The translations under genes were made by a program, and so were the position numbers. DNA of 60,401 nt from Caldifarciminota bacterium. GTDB taxonomy: Bacteria; Hydrothermota; Hydrothermia; WGAB01. The stretch is from assembly GCA_015490555.1 (NCBI GenBank), contig WFXO01000017.1, positions 1-60,401 of the forward strand. Reading direction: 5' to 3'. Below the pieces are notes generated by a model that saw nothing but the letters and a program-made list of their open reading frames with translations, was not told the DNA's origin and did no database searches. Numbering within the stretch: the first letter of the stretch is position 1; each line of letters opens with the position of its first letter. Shown in pieces: positions 57,714-60,401 of this stretch.

Positions 57714-58349
57714 TTACTTGTTATGGCAGATAAAGCAGATCGCAGAGTTCGTAGTGGGTGCTTGCAGGAACGGATCATTTGTGGTATCGTGAGGATCGTG
57801 GCAGGTACCACATTCTACTTTCTCGTTCTCCAAGTATAAAGTGTAGGAACCGTAGGTCACCGCATTTGCACTTGTTCGGTCTCGTAAGTCAGGATCTTCA
57901 TTTGTGGAGCCAAAGAGCCCATCCTCGTACTGGATCGAAATGGGGTGATCATCCGTGAGATTAGTCCCGACGTAAGCAGAACTTGTAGGTTGAAGGCTGT
58001 CATTCCCGACCATTTGGAAGTTACCGCCCATGATTAAATTGCCTAACGCGACGGTCCCATCATGACAAGAAAGACAATAAGCTGAAGAACCAGAAACACT
58101 CGTTGGGGTGGTTGCGTTCATCGTCGAGGAAGTATAGAAACTGTAGGTGGCACTGGAAGCCGTGTGGTTCCACAAATAGGTTTGGGATCCAGTCTTGTGG
58201 GGGTAGTGGCAGAAAATACAGAGTTCCGTTGTTTGTGTAGTGTAATAGGTGTTGCCGGAGTATGTCAGATCGTGGGCAGAGTTTTGGATCCCGGCGTTTA
58301 AGGATCCAATATAGATGAAAGCCATGAGTGCAATGAGCACCTTACGCAT
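57714..58349 (-). CDS. Secreted tetraheme cytochrome, OmcE-like (candidate nanowire subunit)
   Basis: 211 residues from ATG 58349 with AAGGAGG 7 nt upstream; a longer frame to 58415 has no ribosome site. Signal peptide (VLIALMAFIYIGSLNAG). Four heme motifs in the order CIFCHYPH, YLWNH, CLSCHDGTVA, DDHPIS, ECGTCHDPH, CFICHNK, with Ser/Thr/Tyr-rich spacers. This layout recalls the small tetraheme family of OmcE-type filament cytochromes (from memory; a search is needed). Its strong promoter and following terminator point to high expression. Confidence 0.88.
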   Translation of the reverse strand: MRKVLIALMAFIYIGSLNAGIQNSAHDLTYSGNTYYTTQTTELCIFCHYPHKTGSQTYLWNHTASSATYSFYTSSTMNATTPTSVSGSSAYCLSCHDGTVALGNLIMGGNFQMVGNDSLQPTSSAYVGTNLTDDHPISIQYEDGLFGSTNEDPDLRDRTSANAVTYGSYTLYLENEKVECGTCHDPHDTTNDPFLQAPTTNSAICFICHNK

Positions 58350-58688
58350 ACTCAAACCTCCTTTTGCAAGTAATTTTCGGTGAAAAGCCAACCCGTGCAA
58401 TTCATTTTCGACCAAATTTTATGGAACCGAAAAAGGTATGTCAAGCCATGGAAAACTGTAATAATTTAGCCTTTTTATCAATTATTTCAACATCCCCGTC
58501 CAATTCGATTGATTATGCATCTCAATTATTCATACTTGGGAAATTCATCCCAGTTGGTAGGTCCACACACGTTTTTTTGACATGGCTTGTCGTGTACAAT
58601 TTTGATGCCCTTGCGGTACCGGTAAGTGTTCCGTTTTGAAACAAACGGGTTCTCCATCGAACAATTACAACTAGAAGAGAGGCAGAAA
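58350..58688. other. Divergent intergenic region between the two cytochrome operons
   Basis: 338 bp, AT-rich, no gene. It holds the leftward promoter at 58416-58444. Rightward, TTGACA (58577-58582) and TACAAT (58595-58600) are only 12 bp apart, so no sure promoter is seen; together they form a near-dyad TTGACA...TGTACAA. The 9-mer CATGGCTTG occurs in both promoter areas in opposite orientation (within 58440-58450 and at 58581-58589). A small stem CCGTTT/AAACGG lies near 58631. Confidence 0.5.
58416..58444 (-). promoter_or_regulatory. Strong promoter of the eight-gene multiheme operon
   Basis: Minus strand consensus -35 TTGACA (58439-58444), exactly 17-bp spacer, -10 TAAAAT (58416-58421). Predicted leader of about 60 nt with AAGGAGG before the tetraheme gene. 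Confidence 0.8.
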
Positions 58689-59108
58689 ATGACGCGAAGA
58701 GGGTTCCTTCAGTGGCTTCATCGCTTCGTATGGGGTGCATGGGGATTCTTTGGCCTCATTCTATTGGGGCGGTATTTGACACCGGGTGAGCGCCGTAGAG
58801 GTCTCCTCCAACATGTCGCAAAGGCCGACGAAATCCCCGTGGGCGAGAGTCGCCTCGTGTACTACGAAGACCAACCTGTACTCCTCATCCACTATAAAGA
58901 GAACCAGTGGGTTGCGCTCTCCGCAATTTGTACCCATCTCCGTTGCGGTTTGTCCTGGAATCGAGAATCAGAACGGATTACTTGCCCTTGTCATGGAGCA
59001 ACCTATGACCTGAATGGCAATGTCCTTTCTGGTCCTGCGCCGCGACCCCTACCACGATTTCACCCATATCTTCGGAATGGTTTCATCTTTCTGGAGAGAA
59101 TCGCATGA
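58689..59108 (+). CDS. Rieske iron-sulfur protein (bc-like complex 2)
   Basis: 139 residues from ATG 58689 with GAGAGG upstream. Tat-like MTRRGFLQ, membrane helix at residues 12-28, ligands CTHLRC (81-86) and CPCHGA (99-104), Pro loop GPAPRPLPRF. Paralogue of the Rieske at 47017. Its partner is the unusual cytochrome b that starts at the overlapping ATGA. Acts at the periplasmic face of the inner membrane. Confidence 0.93.
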   Translation: MTRRGFLQWLHRFVWGAWGFFGLILLGRYLTPGERRRGLLQHVAKADEIPVGESRLVYYEDQPVLLIHYKENQWVALSAICTHLRCGLSWNRESERITCPCHGATYDLNGNVLSGPAPRPLPRFHPYLRNGFIFLERIA

Positions 59109-60025
59109 AGTATTCAAAAAATTGGGACCTGAAAGCAATTCAACGGGGGTTAGGCATCCTCGCTATCCTCTTGGCTGGGTGGGTTGCCGTGACAGGACTC
59201 CTCGCGACGTTCTACTTGGTCCCTTCAACCGAGAAGGCATACGAGAGCATCCGATTTCTACGAACCCGTGTTTTCCTGGGCGATGCCATTGTGAGCATTC
59301 ATGCCTGGGGAGCTGCCCTCCTAATCTTGGTTTCCCTGCTTTTCCTTTTGATCATCCTCCTTCGACGAAAATACTTAGAACGTCCGAAGGTCTGGATCTG
59401 GGCTGTCCTTGGATTCTTTTTGTTAATGAACCAAGACCTCACGGGCCGGATTTTGCCCTTCCACCAAACAGCCTATTGGCAAGTCACACGCTCCCTGGAG
59501 GCTTTGAGTTTTATCCCCGTCTGGGGCCCCTTCCTCCGATGGATCACGCAATCTCTCCATGGGATTACCCAGTGGACCTATTTGCGGTTTTATGTCCTAC
59601 ATCTCTTGATTCTCCCAGGCGCACTGGGAGCGTTGTTATGGTGCTGCTGGAAAGGCTGGGCTCAAGAAATACGTGAAAATACATTTTCGGGGTCCCGTGC
59701 AGAGGTGGCTTCCCGGATCGCAGAGTGGGCACTTTTATCCTTGGCATTTCTTGCCACATTGGCTTTGGTATTTCCTCCACGCTATGGCCGTCCCGTAGAT
59801 GTTCTCCATCCCTATGAAGGGGCAAAGGCCGTTTGGTATCTCGTGCCTTATCACTCGATTGCTCGGTTCCTTCCAGCCAGCCTCGGCGGCGGGATTTTGG
59901 CCGCAATGCTTTTCACCCTTTTCCTCATCCCCTGGATCGACGGAGGGAAACGCCCAACCCTCGCAAAGGTGTGGATGATCGCCGTGGTGGTGTTGTATGG
60001 CCTTTTAATTCTAATTGGGGGATAA
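59105..60025 (+). CDS. Divergent cytochrome b paralogue lacking heme bH ligands
   Basis: 306 residues, about eight membrane helices, aligned by eye with the cytochrome b at 45956. H66 (helix B) and H166 (helix D) match the low-potential heme ligands, and the Pro five residues after H166 is shared. The positions of the second pair are F80 and C181, so the high-potential heme site is absent. PEWY is replaced by AVWY (242-245). Helix D ends WCCW. It probably keeps one b heme and cannot run a normal Q cycle. Forms an operon with its Rieske and a multiheme cytochrome. Confidence 0.85.
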   Translation: MKYSKNWDLKAIQRGLGILAILLAGWVAVTGLLATFYLVPSTEKAYESIRFLRTRVFLGDAIVSIHAWGAALLILVSLLFLLIILLRRKYLERPKVWIWAVLGFFLLMNQDLTGRILPFHQTAYWQVTRSLEALSFIPVWGPFLRWITQSLHGITQWTYLRFYVLHLLILPGALGALLWCCWKGWAQEIRENTFSGSRAEVASRIAEWALLSLAFLATLALVFPPRYGRPVDVLHPYEGAKAVWYLVPYHSIARFLPASLGGGILAAMLFTLFLIPWIDGGKRPTLAKVWMIAVVVLYGLLILIGG

Positions 60026-60028
60026 GAA

Positions 60029-60401
60029 ATGAACGGCTTATTATTGGGCATTGCACTCATGGTGAGTCTTCCGGATTCAACCTGTGTGGTCTGCCATAGT
60101 GACCTCCGCCAGGCCTATCTCGAAAGCATTCATACCGAAACGGGGATCGGATGTACCGACTGCCATGGTGGACGAGCAGGAACACTGGACCAGGAACGTG
60201 CCCATTCCGGCAAAAATTACCGTGGAATCCCCTCACGGAAAGACATCCCTCTCCTGTGTTCCAGTTGCCATAGCGACCCCGAGAAGATGCACGCCTATGG
60301 CTTACCGATTGATCAAATGGCTTACTACCGCTCTTCTTACCATGGCAAGGCATGGCAACGAGGAGACACACGGGCGGCTGTGTGTACGGATTGTCATGGG
60401 A
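60029..60401 (+). CDS. Multiheme cytochrome c (partial, runs off right edge)
   Basis: 124 codons seen from ATG 60029, 3 nt after the cytochrome b stop. Short signal peptide (LLLGIALMVSLPDS), then CVVCH, CTDCHGG, CSSCH and CTDCHG at the edge, four CXXCH so far. The spacing CVVCH-x17-CTDCHGGRAG recalls the pentaheme at 45090. Third member of the second bc-like operon and probably its electron acceptor. Confidence 0.88.
   Translation, partial: MNGLLLGIALMVSLPDSTCVVCHSDLRQAYLESIHTETGIGCTDCHGGRAGTLDQERAHSGKNYRGIPSRKDIPLLCSSCHSDPEKMHAYGLPIDQMAYYRSSYHGKAWQRGDTRAAVCTDCHG

Noticed and set aside
58577-58600. TTGACA and TACAAT before the second Rieske gene as a promoter
   Set aside because: The spacing is only 12 bp, too short for a standard promoter; it may be an operator dyad instead.

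Overview
This 60.4 kb window looks like chromosomal DNA from an uncultured, probably thermophilic, Gram-negative (diderm) bacterium near the FCB superphylum or WOR-3/Hydrothermae-type lineages. The assignment is an inference. It rests on type IX-like C-terminal sorting tails on two secreted proteins, an outer-membrane beta-barrel, a meso-DAP type murein pathway, V/A-type ATPase subunits, and a bacterial geranylgeranylglyceryl-phosphate synthase beside a geranylgeranyl reductase. No rRNA, CRISPR array, insertion sequence or prophage was seen. One tRNA is present (tRNA-Arg, anticodon ACG). Most genes are packed into operons with start/stop overlaps.

Layout: 0-0.9 kb, two divergent genes around back-to-back promoters. 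1.2-3.1 kb, isoprenoid/ether-lipid pair (GGR-like and GGGP synthase). 3.2-10.6 kb, HD phosphohydrolase, rho, an M23 peptidase, folP, and a split lysine-ketoglutarate reductase/saccharopine dehydrogenase pair. 10.8-26.2 kb, a complete-looking division and cell wall (dcw) cluster mraZ-rsmH-ftsL-ftsI-murE-murF-mraY-murD-ftsW-murG-murC-murB-ftsA-ftsZ with no ftsQ; an exact 14-nt MraZ-type box is present twice, inverted, at the two ends of the mraZ upstream region. 26.2-27.7 kb, a secreted M28 peptidase. 27.8-35.0 kb, V-ATPase subunits I, K and E only, running directly into an exopolysaccharide export set. 35.0-43.1 kb, gyrA, groES-groEL, small regulators, a sugar kinase, tRNA-Arg(ACG)-tadA, and an exonuclease-WYL fusion.

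43.1-60.4 kb is an electron-transfer island. It starts with a System II cytochrome c maturation pair (CcsA/ResB) and continues with a Rieske/cytochrome b operon flanked by two pentaheme membrane cytochromes, a lone cytochrome c554-like gene, and an eight-gene minus-strand operon (49.4-58.3 kb). That operon encodes an OmcE-like tetraheme cytochrome, an outer-membrane beta-barrel, a propeller protein with a type IX-like tail, cytochromes with 15, 11, 8 and 7 heme motifs, and an NHL propeller. Divergent from it lies a second Rieske/cytochrome b operon whose cytochrome b has lost both ligands of the high-potential heme and the Glu of PEWY. I count 61 CXXCH motifs plus two CXXXCH motifs between 45 and 60.4 kb.

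The island is the best candidate for an undescribed system: a quinol-to-outer-surface electron conduit (possible porin-cytochrome complex plus polymerising tetraheme cytochrome) built from type IX-secreted and multiheme parts. Function is inferred from sequence only.
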